Below, piece by piece: positions 8,465 to 16,747 of a stretch of 64,000 bases of DNA. Positions within the stretch are counted from its first letter, which is position 1; every line of letters starts with the position of its first letter. The stretch covers positions 1-64,000 of the forward strand of contig JAIESX010000002.1 of the NCBI GenBank assembly GCA_019745555.1, given 5' to 3'. The notes under the pieces are model-generated. The model saw nothing but the letters and a program-made list of their open reading frames with translations. It ran no database searches and was not told where the DNA came from. The stretch comes from Burkholderiaceae bacterium. Lineage in GTDB: Bacteria > Pseudomonadota > Gammaproteobacteria > Burkholderiales > Burkholderiaceae_C. The position numbers were made by a program, and so were the translations under genes.

Positions 8465-10543
8465 GTGCCGGCTGATCCCGTCTCCAACACCGCAGCGCTG
8501 CCCCTGCTGGACCGCGACCACAGCATCCTGGCCTTCAACTGGCGGGTCTTCGACTGGGCCTGTCGCCCCGACGTTCCCCTGCTCGAGCGCCTGCGTTATC
8601 TGTGCATCGTCTCGTCCAACCTCGATGAGTTCTTCGAAGTCCGCGCCGAGCCGCACCTGAGCGCGCACAAGGTGCAGAACCAGCAGGGCGTCTACACCGC
8701 CGCCTCCTTCGAGCGCATGTCCAGGGCCATCCACGAGCTGGTCGAGCGCCAGTATGCGCTCTACAACGAGCAGCTCATGCCGGCCTTCGAGAAGCAGGGC
8801 ATCAAGATCGTCTCCCACGGCGAGCGCAATGCAGCGCAGCGCCGCTGGGTGCACCAGTACTTCGAGAGCGACGTCAAGCCCTTGCTGATCCCCGTCGGGC
8901 TCGATCCCTCGCACCCCTTTCCGCAGGTGGCCAACAAGTCGCTCAACTTCATCGTGCGCCTGGGCGGCAACGATGCCTTCGGCCGCGCCAACGACATCGC
9001 CATCGTCAAGGTGCCGCGTGCGTTGCCACGCCTGATTCCCATGCCCGAGAAGCTGTGCGGCAAGCGCCGGCTCTTCGTCTCGCTCTCCAGCGTGATCCGT
9101 GCGCATCTGGACGAGCTCTTCCCCGGCCGAGAGGTCGGACAGTTCTCGCAGTTCCGAGTCACGCGCCATTCCGACCTGGCCGTGGACGAGGAAGACGTGA
9201 AAAACCTGCGCACCGCCCTGCGCCAGGGCCTGCAGCACCGTCACTATGGCCAGGCCGTACGCCTGGAGGTCTCGGCCGGGTGTTCGGAATATCTGTCCAG
9301 TTTTCTGCTGCGCCAGTTCGAGCTGCCCGAGGGCGCGCTCTTCCGTGTCCATGGGCCGGTGAACCTGGTGCGCCTGGGCCAGCTCGTGGATCTCGTGGAC
9401 GAGCCCCGCCTGCGCTTCCCGTCCTACAAGGCGGCCTATCCGGCCCAGCTGCAGCCGGGCCAGTCCATCTTCGAGCAGCTCAGGCGCGGCGACGTGCTGA
9501 TTCACCAGCCCTACGAAAGCTTCGACGGTGTGCTGGACTTCCTGCGCGAGGCCGTCAACGACCCGCAGGTGCTGGCCATCAAGCAGACCATCTACCGCAC
9601 CGGTGCCAACTCCGTGCTCATGGACCTGCTGCGCGAGGCCGTGCGCCGCGGCAAGGAGGTGACCGTGGTGCTCGAACTCAAGGCGCGCTTCGATGAAGAG
9701 GTCAACATCAACTGGGCCGAGCAGCTCGAGTCCATCGGCGTGCAGGTGCTCTACGGCGTGGTCGGGCTCAAGACCCACGCCAAGATGATGCTGGTCACGC
9801 GACGCGAGGGCAAGGTGCTCAAGCGCTATGCCCATCTGTCCACGGGCAACTACAACCCGGTGACGGCGCGCTTCTATACCGACCTGAGTCACCTCACGGC
9901 CGACGTCGCACTCACGGCTGATGTGGAGCACGTCTTCGTCCACCTGGCCGGGCAGAGCAGGCTGCCACGGCTCAACCGGCTCTGGCTGGCCCCCTTCCAT
10001 CTGCAGCGCAAGCTGATCGAAAAGATCGAGAGCCTGGGGGCGGCCGCCGCGGCCGGCAAGTCCACGCGACTCGTGGCCAAGATGAACGCGCTGACCGATG
10101 AGGCCATCATCCGCGCGCTCATCGCCGCCGGCCAGAAAGGCGTGAAGATCGATCTCATCGTGCGCGGCGCCTGCATGCTGCCGGCCCAGCTGCCCGGCCA
10201 GACCGCCAACATCCGTGTGCGCTCGCTGATCGGCCGCTTTCTCGAGCACGCGCGTGTCTTCTACTTCCGCGAGGGCGAGCAGGAAGAGCTGTACCTCTCC
10301 AGCGCCGACTGGATGAACCGCAACATGCTGCGGCGCGTGGAGCTGGCCTGGCCCGTGCTCGATCCAGTGTTGCGCCAGCGCATTGTCGACGAATGCCTGG
10401 TGGCCGGCCTGCACGATGTGCAGGGCTCCTGGGAACTGCGTCCCGATGGCCGCTACGAGCGAATAGGCCCGGCGACGGGCCGCGCGGCACCCGGCGCCCA
10501 AGAAGCTCTGATGGCGCGTTACGGACAACGCGAGGTACGTTGA
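8465..10543 (+). CDS. ppk1: Polyphosphate kinase 1
   Basis: Transfers the gamma-phosphate of ATP to polyphosphate. The N-terminal domain opens LLDRDHSILAFNWRVFDWA. Two phospholipase-D-like catalytic domains follow, with AIKQTIYRTG, the GLKTHAKMMLV autophosphorylation histidine region and the late YLSSADWMNRNM. The frame stays open to 8393, but the ATGs at 8393 and 8432 lie inside Pho boxes. GTG at 8465 has GGAG (8455-8458) six bases upstream and gives 692 residues, close to E. coli PPK (688). sixA follows after one base. Confidence 0.95.
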   Translation: MPADPVSNTAALPLLDRDHSILAFNWRVFDWACRPDVPLLERLRYLCIVSSNLDEFFEVRAEPHLSAHKVQNQQGVYTAASFERMSRAIHELVERQYALYNEQLMPAFEKQGIKIVSHGERNAAQRRWVHQYFESDVKPLLIPVGLDPSHPFPQVANKSLNFIVRLGGNDAFGRANDIAIVKVPRALPRLIPMPEKLCGKRRLFVSLSSVIRAHLDELFPGREVGQFSQFRVTRHSDLAVDEEDVKNLRTALRQGLQHRHYGQAVRLEVSAGCSEYLSSFLLRQFELPEGALFRVHGPVNLVRLGQLVDLVDEPRLRFPSYKAAYPAQLQPGQSIFEQLRRGDVLIHQPYESFDGVLDFLREAVNDPQVLAIKQTIYRTGANSVLMDLLREAVRRGKEVTVVLELKARFDEEVNINWAEQLESIGVQVLYGVVGLKTHAKMMLVTRREGKVLKRYAHLSTGNYNPVTARFYTDLSHLTADVALTADVEHVFVHLAGQSRLPRLNRLWLAPFHLQRKLIEKIESLGAAAAAGKSTRLVAKMNALTDEAIIRALIAAGQKGVKIDLIVRGACMLPAQLPGQTANIRVRSLIGRFLEHARVFYFREGEQEELYLSSADWMNRNMLRRVELAWPVLDPVLRQRIVDECLVAGLHDVQGSWELRPDGRYERIGPATGRAAPGAQEALMARYGQREVR

Positions 10544-10544
10544 G

Positions 10545-11006
10545 ATGGACCTGGTGCTGTGGCGTCACGCGGAGGCCCACGAGGCCGAGCCCGGGCAGGA
10601 CGATCTGTCGCGCGCGCTGACACCGCGTGGCGAGAAGCAGGCCGCGCGCATGGCGCTCTGGCTGGATCGCCAGCTCCCCGAGGGCACGCGCATCCTGGTC
10701 AGCCCGGCCAGGCGCACCGAGCAGACCGCCCAGTCCCTGGGGCGCAAGTACAAGTTGCGCGAGGAACTCAGTCCCAATGCCACGGTGGAGCAGCTGCTGC
10801 AGCTGGTGCAATGGCCCCAGGGCAAGGGCGTGATCCTGGTCGTCGGGCATCAGCCCGTGCTGGGGCAGACCATCGCGCGCCTGCTGGCCATCCACGGCAG
10901 CGAATGCAGCGTGAAGAAGGGCGCGGTCTGGTGGCTGCGCCACCGCCTGCGTGACGCGGTGTCGCAGATCACCCTGGTGTCGGTGCAGTCGCCCGACACG
11001 CTGTAG
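10545..11006 (+). CDS. sixA: Phosphohistidine phosphatase SixA
   Basis: Small histidine-phosphatase superfamily enzyme of 153 residues. It has the RHAEA catalytic motif at residues 7-11, LVSPARRTEQTAQ and the second catalytic histidine in VVGHQPVLG. SixA proteins dephosphorylate phosphohistidine on HPt domains or PTS proteins. It starts one base after the ppk1 stop, so it is almost certainly in the same PhoB-controlled transcript. Confidence 0.88.
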   Translation: MDLVLWRHAEAHEAEPGQDDLSRALTPRGEKQAARMALWLDRQLPEGTRILVSPARRTEQTAQSLGRKYKLREELSPNATVEQLLQLVQWPQGKGVILVVGHQPVLGQTIARLLAIHGSECSVKKGAVWWLRHRLRDAVSQITLVSVQSPDTL

Positions 11007-11014
11007 GCGCAAGC

Positions 11015-11422
11015 TCAGCCTTTCTTCGGAGTGCCGGCCTTGGCCTTGGTTGCTGGCAGCGCCTGCAGCGCGGCCAGCAGGGCCTTGTCGTTGAGCGCTG
11101 CGAGCAGCTTCAGGCCGGCGCGCAGCAACTCGCTCTTCTTGCCCGGGCGTCCCAGCGTCGCGCTGCGTTGCTTCAGTGCTCCCAGGACCTCGTACTCGTC
11201 GCGGGGCATGGAGAAGCTGTCGCGCACACGCTTGACCTTCTTGGCGCCCTGTTCCGGTGCCGCCTGCCTGCCCGCTGAGGTCCGGCCTGTCTTCACGGTC
11301 TTTTTCTGCGGCGCCGTCGTGGCCTTGCGCGGGGCGGGTTGGCGTGCCGCCTTCGCGCTGGCTGTGCGGGGCTTGGGGGAGGGCTGGGCCGGTGTGGCGG
11401 AGGAAGTCGTAGTGGTGGTCAT
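11015..11422 (-). CDS. Basic protein with histone-H1-like N-terminus and possible ribbon-helix-helix C-terminus
   Basis: 135 residues. Residues 1-65 are a disordered Thr/Ala/Pro/Lys/Arg-rich tract like bacterial H1-type tails. From about residue 66, KRVRDSFSMPRDEYEVLGALKQRSATLG...KSELLRAGLKLL resembles a ribbon-helix-helix unit (a beta strand, then two helices), and a short KAKAGTPKKG tail closes the protein. This suggests a DNA-binding nucleoid or regulatory role; no family name is recognised. Convergent with sixA (8 bp apart). TATAAA on the minus strand near 11455 could be its -10. Confidence 0.65.
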   Translation of the reverse strand: MTTTTTSSATPAQPSPKPRTASAKAARQPAPRKATTAPQKKTVKTGRTSAGRQAAPEQGAKKVKRVRDSFSMPRDEYEVLGALKQRSATLGRPGKKSELLRAGLKLLAALNDKALLAALQALPATKAKAGTPKKG

Positions 11423-11596
11423 GGTCCAGGCAGGCTCGGGTCAGTGAAAGACTTTTTATACCGTCTTCCTCGCGTGCCCGCTACCGTGTGTGGCGAACGT
11501 CATTGAAGCGAAACACAGACGTCACGAAATGGTCATGGTGCCGGGGCACAGTTGGCACATACAAACAGTCGTTGGGGGCAAGATGCCCCGCCCAGC

Positions 11597-11890
11597 ATGT
11601 CGGACCTTCTTTGTGATGAGGCGGCGACCGCGCCCGTCGCGTCGCGCCCTCCCATGATCGATCACGTCCGCCTCTTCGCCGCCGAGTTCTGGCCCACCCT
11701 CAGCGGACGCGAAGGCCCGCTGGCCCGCCTGCTGCGCGAGGATGCCCTCTACCCGGTGTTCCAGCCCGTCGTCGATCTCAAGACCGCGGCCGTGCACGCC
11801 CACGAGGCGCTGATCCGCGGGCCCGCAGGCAGCTGGCTGCAGTCGGGGACGGCCGCCAACGTTGTGCAGCCACTCGCACTCGCGGCCTAG
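11597..11890 (+). pseudogene. Truncated EAL (c-di-GMP phosphodiesterase) domain remnant
   Basis: A 97-codon frame from ATG 11597 (ATG 11654 is an alternative). Its last ~50 residues read LLREDALYPVFQPVVDLKTAAVHAHEALIRGPAGSWL, the first strand and helix of an EAL domain with the signature in HEALIRGP. The rest of the ~240-residue domain, with all remaining metal and substrate residues, is missing. The frame drifts into unrelated residues and stops at 11890, three bases before the Pho boxes of ugd. A GGGGCA-AGA-TGCCCC hairpin (11575-11589) precedes it. It is best read as a deletion remnant. Confidence 0.65.
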
Positions 11891-11892
11891 AC

Positions 11893-11932
11893 CCGTCATC
11901 GCTTCTTCACGCCGGCGACACGGCGTGGTCAC
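11893..11932 (+). promoter_or_regulatory. Tandem Pho box before ugd
   Basis: Four heptamers at exact 11-bp steps: CCGTCAT (11893), TCTTCAC (11904), GCGACAC (11915) and TGGTCAC (11926). Each is a partial match to CTGTCAT/C, but the phasing is regular. CATCAT at 11943-11948 sits 10 bp downstream, the normal distance from a Pho box to a -10. Confidence 0.55.
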
Positions 11933-11973
11933 ATGACGCTTCCATCATCTCCTCAACCTAGAAGGAGATGTCC

Positions 11974-13398
11974 ATGAAAGTCGCCGTCATCGGAGCAGGG
12001 TATGTGGGGCTGGTCACCGCCAGCTGTCTGGCCGAGCTGGGCCATGAGGTGGTCTGCATGGACAGCGACCCGCGCCGTGTGGAGCTGTTGCGCGCAGGTG
12101 TCGTGCCGATCTACGAGCCGGGTCTGGACGCGCTGATCGAACGCAGTACCCGCGCCCAGCGCCTCTTTTTCACTATCCGCCTGGCCGATGCACTCGAGGC
12201 CGCCGAGGTGCTGTTCATCGCCGTCGGCACCCCGCCGCGCGAGGACGGCTCGGCCGACCTGGGCCATGTGCTCGAGGTGGCGCGCCAGGTGGGCGCCACG
12301 CTGAAGCGCCCGCTCGTCGTGGTCAACAAGTCCACCGTACCCGTGGGCACGGCCGAGCGCGTGCAGGCCGCGCTGGATGCCGGCCTGGCCGCGCGCGGCC
12401 TCGGCGGCCTGCCGGTGGCCGTGATCTCCAACCCCGAATTCCTCAAGGAAGGCGCGGCCATCGACGACTTCATGCACCCTGACCGCATCGTCATCGGCCT
12501 GCCCGCGGGTGAGGCTGGCGCGCAGGCCCGCACGGCCATGACGCAGCTCTACGCCTCGCTCAACCGCCACCACGAACGCACGGTCTGGATGGACCTGCGC
12601 AGCGCCGAGCTGACCAAGTACGCGGCCAATGCCATGCTGGCCACGCGCATCTCCTTCATGAACGAGATGGCCAACCTGGCCGACCTCGTGGGCGCCGACG
12701 TGGACGCGATCCGCCGTGGCATCGGCAGCGACAGCCGCATCGGCCCGAGCTTCCTCTACGCAGGCACGGGCTACGGCGGCAGCTGCTTCCCCAAGGACAC
12801 GCGCGCGCTCATGCAGACCGCGCAGCAGCACGGCAGCCAGATGCAGCTCGTCGAGGCCACGGAGCGCGTCAACCAGGCCCAGCGCCAGGTGCTGGCACGC
12901 CGCGTCATGCAGCACTTCGGCGCCGACCTGCGCGGCCGCCGCTTCGCACTCTGGGGCCTGGCCTTCAAGCCGCAGACCGACGACATGCGCGAGGCGCCCA
13001 GCCGCCACCTGATCCGCCAGCTCATCCTGCGCGGCGCCGAGGTGGTGGCGCACGACCCGGTGGCGCTGGAGACCGCGCGTGCCGCGCTGGCCGACGATCT
13101 GGCCGACATCCCACAGGGCCTGGCGCGCCTGCAGCTCGTGGGGGACGCCATGGCCGCACTCGACGGCGCCGACGCGCTGATCGTGGTCACCGAGTGGAAG
13201 CAGTTCCACAACCCGGACTTCGCGCTGATCCGCGAGAGCCTGCGCCGCCCGCTGATCATCGACGGCCGCAACCTCTACGACCCGCAGCAGCTCCAGGCCC
13301 TGGGGCTTGCCTACCAGGGCATCGGCCGGCGCAACGACCTGGCCGGCGAACGTGTCGTGAGCTCGGCTGCCCAGCAGGCCCTGGCCGAGGCGGCTTGA
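11974..13398 (+). CDS. ugd: UDP-glucose 6-dehydrogenase
   Basis: Oxidises UDP-glucose to UDP-glucuronate with NAD+. The N-terminal Rossmann motif is [29 protein letters not shown] and STVPVGT follow. The catalytic cysteine lies in [14 protein letters not shown], and the C-terminal domain contains [13 protein letters not shown]. An in-frame ATG at 11968 abuts the AAGGAG at 11962-11967, so ATG 11974, six bases from it, is the better start (474 residues). It heads a unit with lplT. Beyond exopolysaccharide, UDP-glucuronate is the donor for glucuronosyl-diacylglycerol, a phosphorus-free membrane lipid. Confidence 0.94.
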   Translation: MKVAVIGAGYVGLVTASCLAELGHEVVCMDSDPRRVELLRAGVVPIYEPGLDALIERSTRAQRLFFTIRLADALEAAEVLFIAVGTPPREDGSADLGHVLEVARQVGATLKRPLVVVNKSTVPVGTAERVQAALDAGLAARGLGGLPVAVISNPEFLKEGAAIDDFMHPDRIVIGLPAGEAGAQARTAMTQLYASLNRHHERTVWMDLRSAELTKYAANAMLATRISFMNEMANLADLVGADVDAIRRGIGSDSRIGPSFLYAGTGYGGSCFPKDTRALMQTAQQHGSQMQLVEATERVNQAQRQVLARRVMQHFGADLRGRRFALWGLAFKPQTDDMREAPSRHLIRQLILRGAEVVAHDPVALETARAALADDLADIPQGLARLQLVGDAMAALDGADALIVVTEWKQFHNPDFALIRESLRRPLIIDGRNLYDPQQLQALGLAYQGIGRRNDLAGERVVSSAAQQALAEAA

Positions 13399-14669
13399 GG
13401 GCGGGCGCCCGTCGTCTGCCGGCCGGCTTCGGCTGGTTCATGGCGGCGCAGTTCCTCTCGGCCCTGGCCGACCACGCGCTGCTCATCGTCACCATCGCCC
13501 ATCTGCAGCTGCTCGGTGCGCCGCTGTGGTGGGCGCCGCTGCTCAAGTTCAGCTTCACCCTGTCCTATGTGCTGCTCGCACCCGGCATCGGTGCGCTGGC
13601 CGACGCGGTGTGCAAGCGCCGCCTCATGATGGCCATGAACGCGCTCAAACTCTTTGGGGCGCTGGCACTGCTTTGCGGCCTGCACCCGCTGGCCGCCTTT
13701 GCCGTCGTGGGCCTGGGCGCCTCGGCCTATGCGCCGGCCAAGTACGGTCTGCTGACCGAGAGCGTGCCGCCCGCGGCCCTGGTGGCGGCCAACGGCTGGG
13801 CCGAATCGGCCGTGGTGCTTTCGGTGCTGCTGGGCACGGCACTCGGCGGCCTGCTGGTCTCGCCGCTGTGGCTGCAGGTCGCTGCGGCCTGGCTGCCGCT
13901 GCCCGGTGCGTCCAGCCCGGCGCTCAACGTCTCGCTGGCCTGCGTGCTCGGGCTCTATGGCCTGGCGGCGTTCTGCCATCTCGGCATCGTGCCCAGCGGC
14001 GTGCGTCATGCCCGGCGCAGCCATGCGCCGGCACGGCTGCTCGCCGATTTCCTGCAGGCCAACACACGGCTGTGGCGCGACCGCAGCGGCGGCCTGTCGC
14101 TGGCCGTGACCACGGTGTTCTGGGGTGTGGGTGCGCTGCTGCAGTTCGCGGTGCTGCTCTGGGCCGCGCAGCAACTGGCCCTGGGCCTGGACCAGGCCGC
14201 CTGGCTGCAGGGCGTGGTGGCCCTGGGTGTGGTGGTGGGTGCCATGCTGGTGGCGCGCCGCCTGCGCCTGCGCCACGCCACGGCCGTGCTCGTGCTGGGC
14301 CTGCTCATGGGCGCGCTCATGGCCAGCGCCCCACTGATCCACGACTGGCGCGCCGCCGTGCCGGTGCTGCTGCTGATCGGTGGCCTGGGCGGCATGCTGC
14401 TCGTGCCCATGAATGCACTGCTGCAGCACCGCGGCCACCGCCTGTTGAGTTCAGGCCAGTCCATCGCCGTACAGGGCTTCAACGAGAACCTCAGCGTGCT
14501 GCTGAGCCTGGGCCTCTACGCAACCCTGCTGGCGCTTCAGGTGCCGGTGACGCTCATCATGGTGCTGGCCGGTGCCGTGCTCGCCTGCTTCAGTGCGTGG
14601 ACGCTCATGCGCCGGCGCCGGCCGCGGGGCCTGCAGACGCTCTCAGGCCATCTGCTGCGCCGCGATTGA
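13395..14669 (+). CDS. lplT: Lysophospholipid transporter LplT
   Basis: Major-facilitator protein that flips lysophospholipids inward for re-acylation. The LplT start pattern [15 protein letters not shown] and the loop [15 protein letters not shown] are present, with about eleven or twelve membrane segments. No ATG lies before the first helix except 13440 inside it. TTG at 13395 overlaps the ugd stop codon and has GAGG four bases upstream, giving 424 residues and implying translational coupling. No Aas acyltransferase domain is fused. The 3' end overlaps the convergent glycosyltransferase by 27 bp. Confidence 0.85.
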   Translation: MRAGARRLPAGFGWFMAAQFLSALADHALLIVTIAHLQLLGAPLWWAPLLKFSFTLSYVLLAPGIGALADAVCKRRLMMAMNALKLFGALALLCGLHPLAAFAVVGLGASAYAPAKYGLLTESVPPAALVAANGWAESAVVLSVLLGTALGGLLVSPLWLQVAAAWLPLPGASSPALNVSLACVLGLYGLAAFCHLGIVPSGVRHARRSHAPARLLADFLQANTRLWRDRSGGLSLAVTTVFWGVGALLQFAVLLWAAQQLALGLDQAAWLQGVVALGVVVGAMLVARRLRLRHATAVLVLGLLMGALMASAPLIHDWRAAVPVLLLIGGLGGMLLVPMNALLQHRGHRLLSSGQSIAVQGFNENLSVLLSLGLYATLLALQVPVTLIMVLAGAVLACFSAWTLMRRRRPRGLQTLSGHLLRRD

Positions 14670-15875
14670 GCGTCGCTGGCCGTCGCCGGAGTGGTGGCCG
14701 GAGATCGCCAGCTTCATCACGCTCTCGATCTGCGCCACGATGCCGCCCCAATCGTTCAGGCGTGCCGACGCGCGTGCCTCGGCGCGCAGGCGCGCACGCA
14801 GGCCGTCGCTCTGCACCAGCTCGGCCAGCTGGCGCACGAAGGACTCTTCATCGTCCATGGCTACCAGCAGGCCGTTGACCCCGTGCGTGATGTTCTCCGA
14901 AGCGGCGGCGTAGTCATAGGCCAACACGGCCAGGCCGCTGGCCATGGCCTCGAGCACCACGTTGCCGAAGGTCTCGGTCTGGCTGGGGAAGCCGAAGATG
15001 TCGGCGCTGGCGTAGTGCTGGGCCAGCGCCACGCGGTCCAGCGCGCCGGTGTACAGGGCGTCGGGGGCCAGGGCCTGCAGCTCGGCGCGCTGGGGGCCGT
15101 CGCCCACGAGCACGAGCTTGAGGTCCGGGCGCAGCAGCCGCGCCTGGGCATAGGCGCGGATCAGCAGGGGCAGGTTCTTCTCCTTGGCCAGGCGGCCCAC
15201 GCAGAGCAGCACGGGCGTGTCGGGCTGCACACCCCAGCGCGCGCGCAGTTCCTCGCTGCGCAGGGCCGGGTCGAACAGCGTGGTGTCCACGCCGCGCGCC
15301 ACCACCTGCAGGCGTTCGAAGCCCGCGGCGGCCAGGCGATCGGCCAGGCCGCGCGTGGGCACCATGGTGGTCAGCGTCTGGTTATGGAAGCGGCGCAGGT
15401 AGGCCATGATGGGCTTGCTGAGCCAGCCCATGCCGTAATGGCTGCTGTAGGCGTGGAAGTTGGTGCGGAAATCCGAGGTGACGGGGATGCGCAGCTTGCG
15501 CGCCACGCGCAGCGCCGACCAGCCCAATGGCCCCTCGGTGGCAATGTGCACCAGATCGGGCCGCTGCAGCGTCCACAGCGGCTGCAGCTGGCGGCGCGAG
15601 GGCAGGCCCAGCTGCAGGTGCGGGTAGCGCGGAATCGCCATGCCGCGCAGCAGCACGTCGCCGTCCTTGCTGTCCGGCCGGACGTCACCGCCCTGGCGCG
15701 GGCGCACCAGCTGCACATCGTGCCCGCGCTCGCGCAGGCCCAGTACCACGCGTTGCAGTGTGAGCGCCACGCCGTTGATCTCGGGCGGGTAGGTCTCGGT
15801 GACGACGGCGATGCGCAGATGGGTTTGCGCGGCGGGCAGGTTTTCGACCAGCAGGTCGGTGGTGTCGGGCTTCAT
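14643..15875 (-). CDS. GT4 glycosyltransferase, candidate glycolipid synthase
   Basis: GT-B fold, GT4 family, 410 residues. The N-terminal domain begins RIAVVTETYPPEINGVALTLQ and the C-terminal nucleotide-sugar domain contains CVGRLAKEKNLP, LVGDGPQ and FGFPSQTETFGNVVLEAMASG with the EX7E-type glutamates. No membrane helix. Proteins of this type include mannosyltransferases and the rhizobial Agt enzyme that glycosylates diacylglycerol under phosphate limitation. Its neighbours (ugd-lplT convergent, Pho-like boxes upstream, plcP nearby) make diacylglycerol glycosylation with UDP-glucuronate or UDP-hexose the favoured inference. The donor and acceptor are not visible in the sequence. Confidence 0.75.
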   Translation of the reverse strand: MKPDTTDLLVENLPAAQTHLRIAVVTETYPPEINGVALTLQRVVLGLRERGHDVQLVRPRQGGDVRPDSKDGDVLLRGMAIPRYPHLQLGLPSRRQLQPLWTLQRPDLVHIATEGPLGWSALRVARKLRIPVTSDFRTNFHAYSSHYGMGWLSKPIMAYLRRFHNQTLTTMVPTRGLADRLAAAGFERLQVVARGVDTTLFDPALRSEELRARWGVQPDTPVLLCVGRLAKEKNLPLLIRAYAQARLLRPDLKLVLVGDGPQRAELQALAPDALYTGALDRVALAQHYASADIFGFPSQTETFGNVVLEAMASGLAVLAYDYAAASENITHGVNGLLVAMDDEESFVRQLAELVQSDGLRARLRAEARASARLNDWGGIVAQIESVMKLAISGHHSGDGQRRSIAAQQMA

Positions 15876-15897
15876 GACTGCATGCTGATCGCTGTTT

Positions 15898-15957
15898 ATC
15901 TCAGAACGATGACAACGTGGCGTGGCAGCCGCAACAGCCCGTGAAGTTTCGGTGACA
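15898..15957 (-). promoter_or_regulatory. Pho-like boxes reading towards the GT4 gene
   Basis: On the minus strand, CTGTCACCGAAACTTCAC (15957-15940) and TTGTCATCGTTCTGAGAT (15915-15898) each hold one good and one weaker heptamer at 11-bp spacing. The two boxes are 42 bp apart, slightly out of 11-bp phase. They lie 23-82 bp before the GT4 start codon. Confidence 0.45.
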
Positions 15958-15966
15958 GGCCTTGCG

Positions 15967-15984
15967 CTGTCATCGTTCTTTCAT
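15967..15984 (+). promoter_or_regulatory. Pho box before the gene at 16050
   Basis: CTGTCATCGTTCTTTCAT has heptamers CTGTCAT and CTTTCAT separated by four bases, one mismatch from the two-heptamer consensus. It points to the plus-strand gene at 16050 and is back-to-back with the minus-strand boxes. Confidence 0.6.
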
Positions 15985-16049
15985 GGGACGGGCCGACCAT
16001 CCCCGCAGGCGCACCGTCGTGCCGCCACATGACACACACAGGAGTCTTC

Positions 16050-16697
16050 GTGAGCTCATTTCTGCAAGCCCTCAAGGTCCAGCGCTGGGACGACCACCGC
16101 TACTACCATCACAGCCGCATCAACCAGTCCCTGCACCTCATCAGCGCCATCGCCTTCCTCGTGGCCTATGCCTTCCTCTTCATCGAGCCGCCGGTGGCCG
16201 CGCTCATCGCCTGGCTGATCTCCATGGTCTCGCGCCAGTCGGGCCACTTCTTCTTCGAGCCCAAGGGCTACGACGAGGTCAACCAGGCCACGCACGAGTA
16301 CAAGGAAGAGATCAAGGTGGGCTACAACCTGCAGCGCAAGGTGGTGCTCATGGCCGTCTGGGCTGGCCTGCCCGTGGTACTGTGGCTGCAGCCCGATTTC
16401 TTTGGTCTGCTGGAGGCGCACACCCAGCCCAGCGGCTACGTGCTCAACGTGGGCTGGCTCTGGCTCTGGCTGGGCGCGGGTGGCCTGGCCTTCCGCGTGC
16501 TGCAGCTGGCGCTGACGCAGAGCCTCTACACCGGCATCGTCTGGGCCACCAAGATCATCACCGACCCCTTCCACGACATCATGCTCTACTGGAAGTCGCC
16601 CTGGTACCTGCTGCAGGGTGAACTGATCGCCAAGCCCGAATACCTGCAGGCCGAGCGCGCCGAGCACGAGGCCGAGCTGGCCCGCCAGCAGGGTTGA
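16050..16697 (+). CDS. Mpo1-like (DUF962-like) membrane protein
   Basis: 215 residues with about four hydrophobic segments. The arrangement HHSRINQSLHLISAIAFL followed after one helix by RQSGHFFFEPKGY resembles the histidine pattern of Mpo1/DUF962 proteins. Yeast Mpo1 is an iron-dependent dioxygenase acting on 2-hydroxy fatty acids. The match is from memory and moderate. An in-frame ATG at 16029 has no ribosome site; GTG 16050 has AGGAG five bases upstream and was chosen. It carries its own Pho box and diverges from the GT4 gene. A role in lipid remodelling is inferred from context only. Confidence 0.6.
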   Translation: MSSFLQALKVQRWDDHRYYHHSRINQSLHLISAIAFLVAYAFLFIEPPVAALIAWLISMVSRQSGHFFFEPKGYDEVNQATHEYKEEIKVGYNLQRKVVLMAVWAGLPVVLWLQPDFFGLLEAHTQPSGYVLNVGWLWLWLGAGGLAFRVLQLALTQSLYTGIVWATKIITDPFHDIMLYWKSPWYLLQGELIAKPEYLQAERAEHEAELARQQG

Positions 16698-16700
16698 ATG

Positions 16701-16726
16701 AAAAGGCCCCGGATGTCTCCGGGGCC
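16701..16726 (-). terminator. Terminator hairpin between the Mpo1-like and aminotransferase genes
   Basis: Perfect 9-bp stem GGCCCCGGA (16705-16713) / TCCGGGGCC (16718-16726) with a four-base loop. Four A residues at 16701-16704 read as a T tract on the minus strand, so it mainly ends the aminotransferase transcript; it may also stall the convergent one. Confidence 0.7.
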
Positions 16727-16747
16727 GCGTTGGATCAGCGGGGCAGC

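Noticed and set aside
8441-10528. A 695-codon minus-strand frame opposite ppk1
   Set aside because: No motif; caused by codon bias of ppk1.
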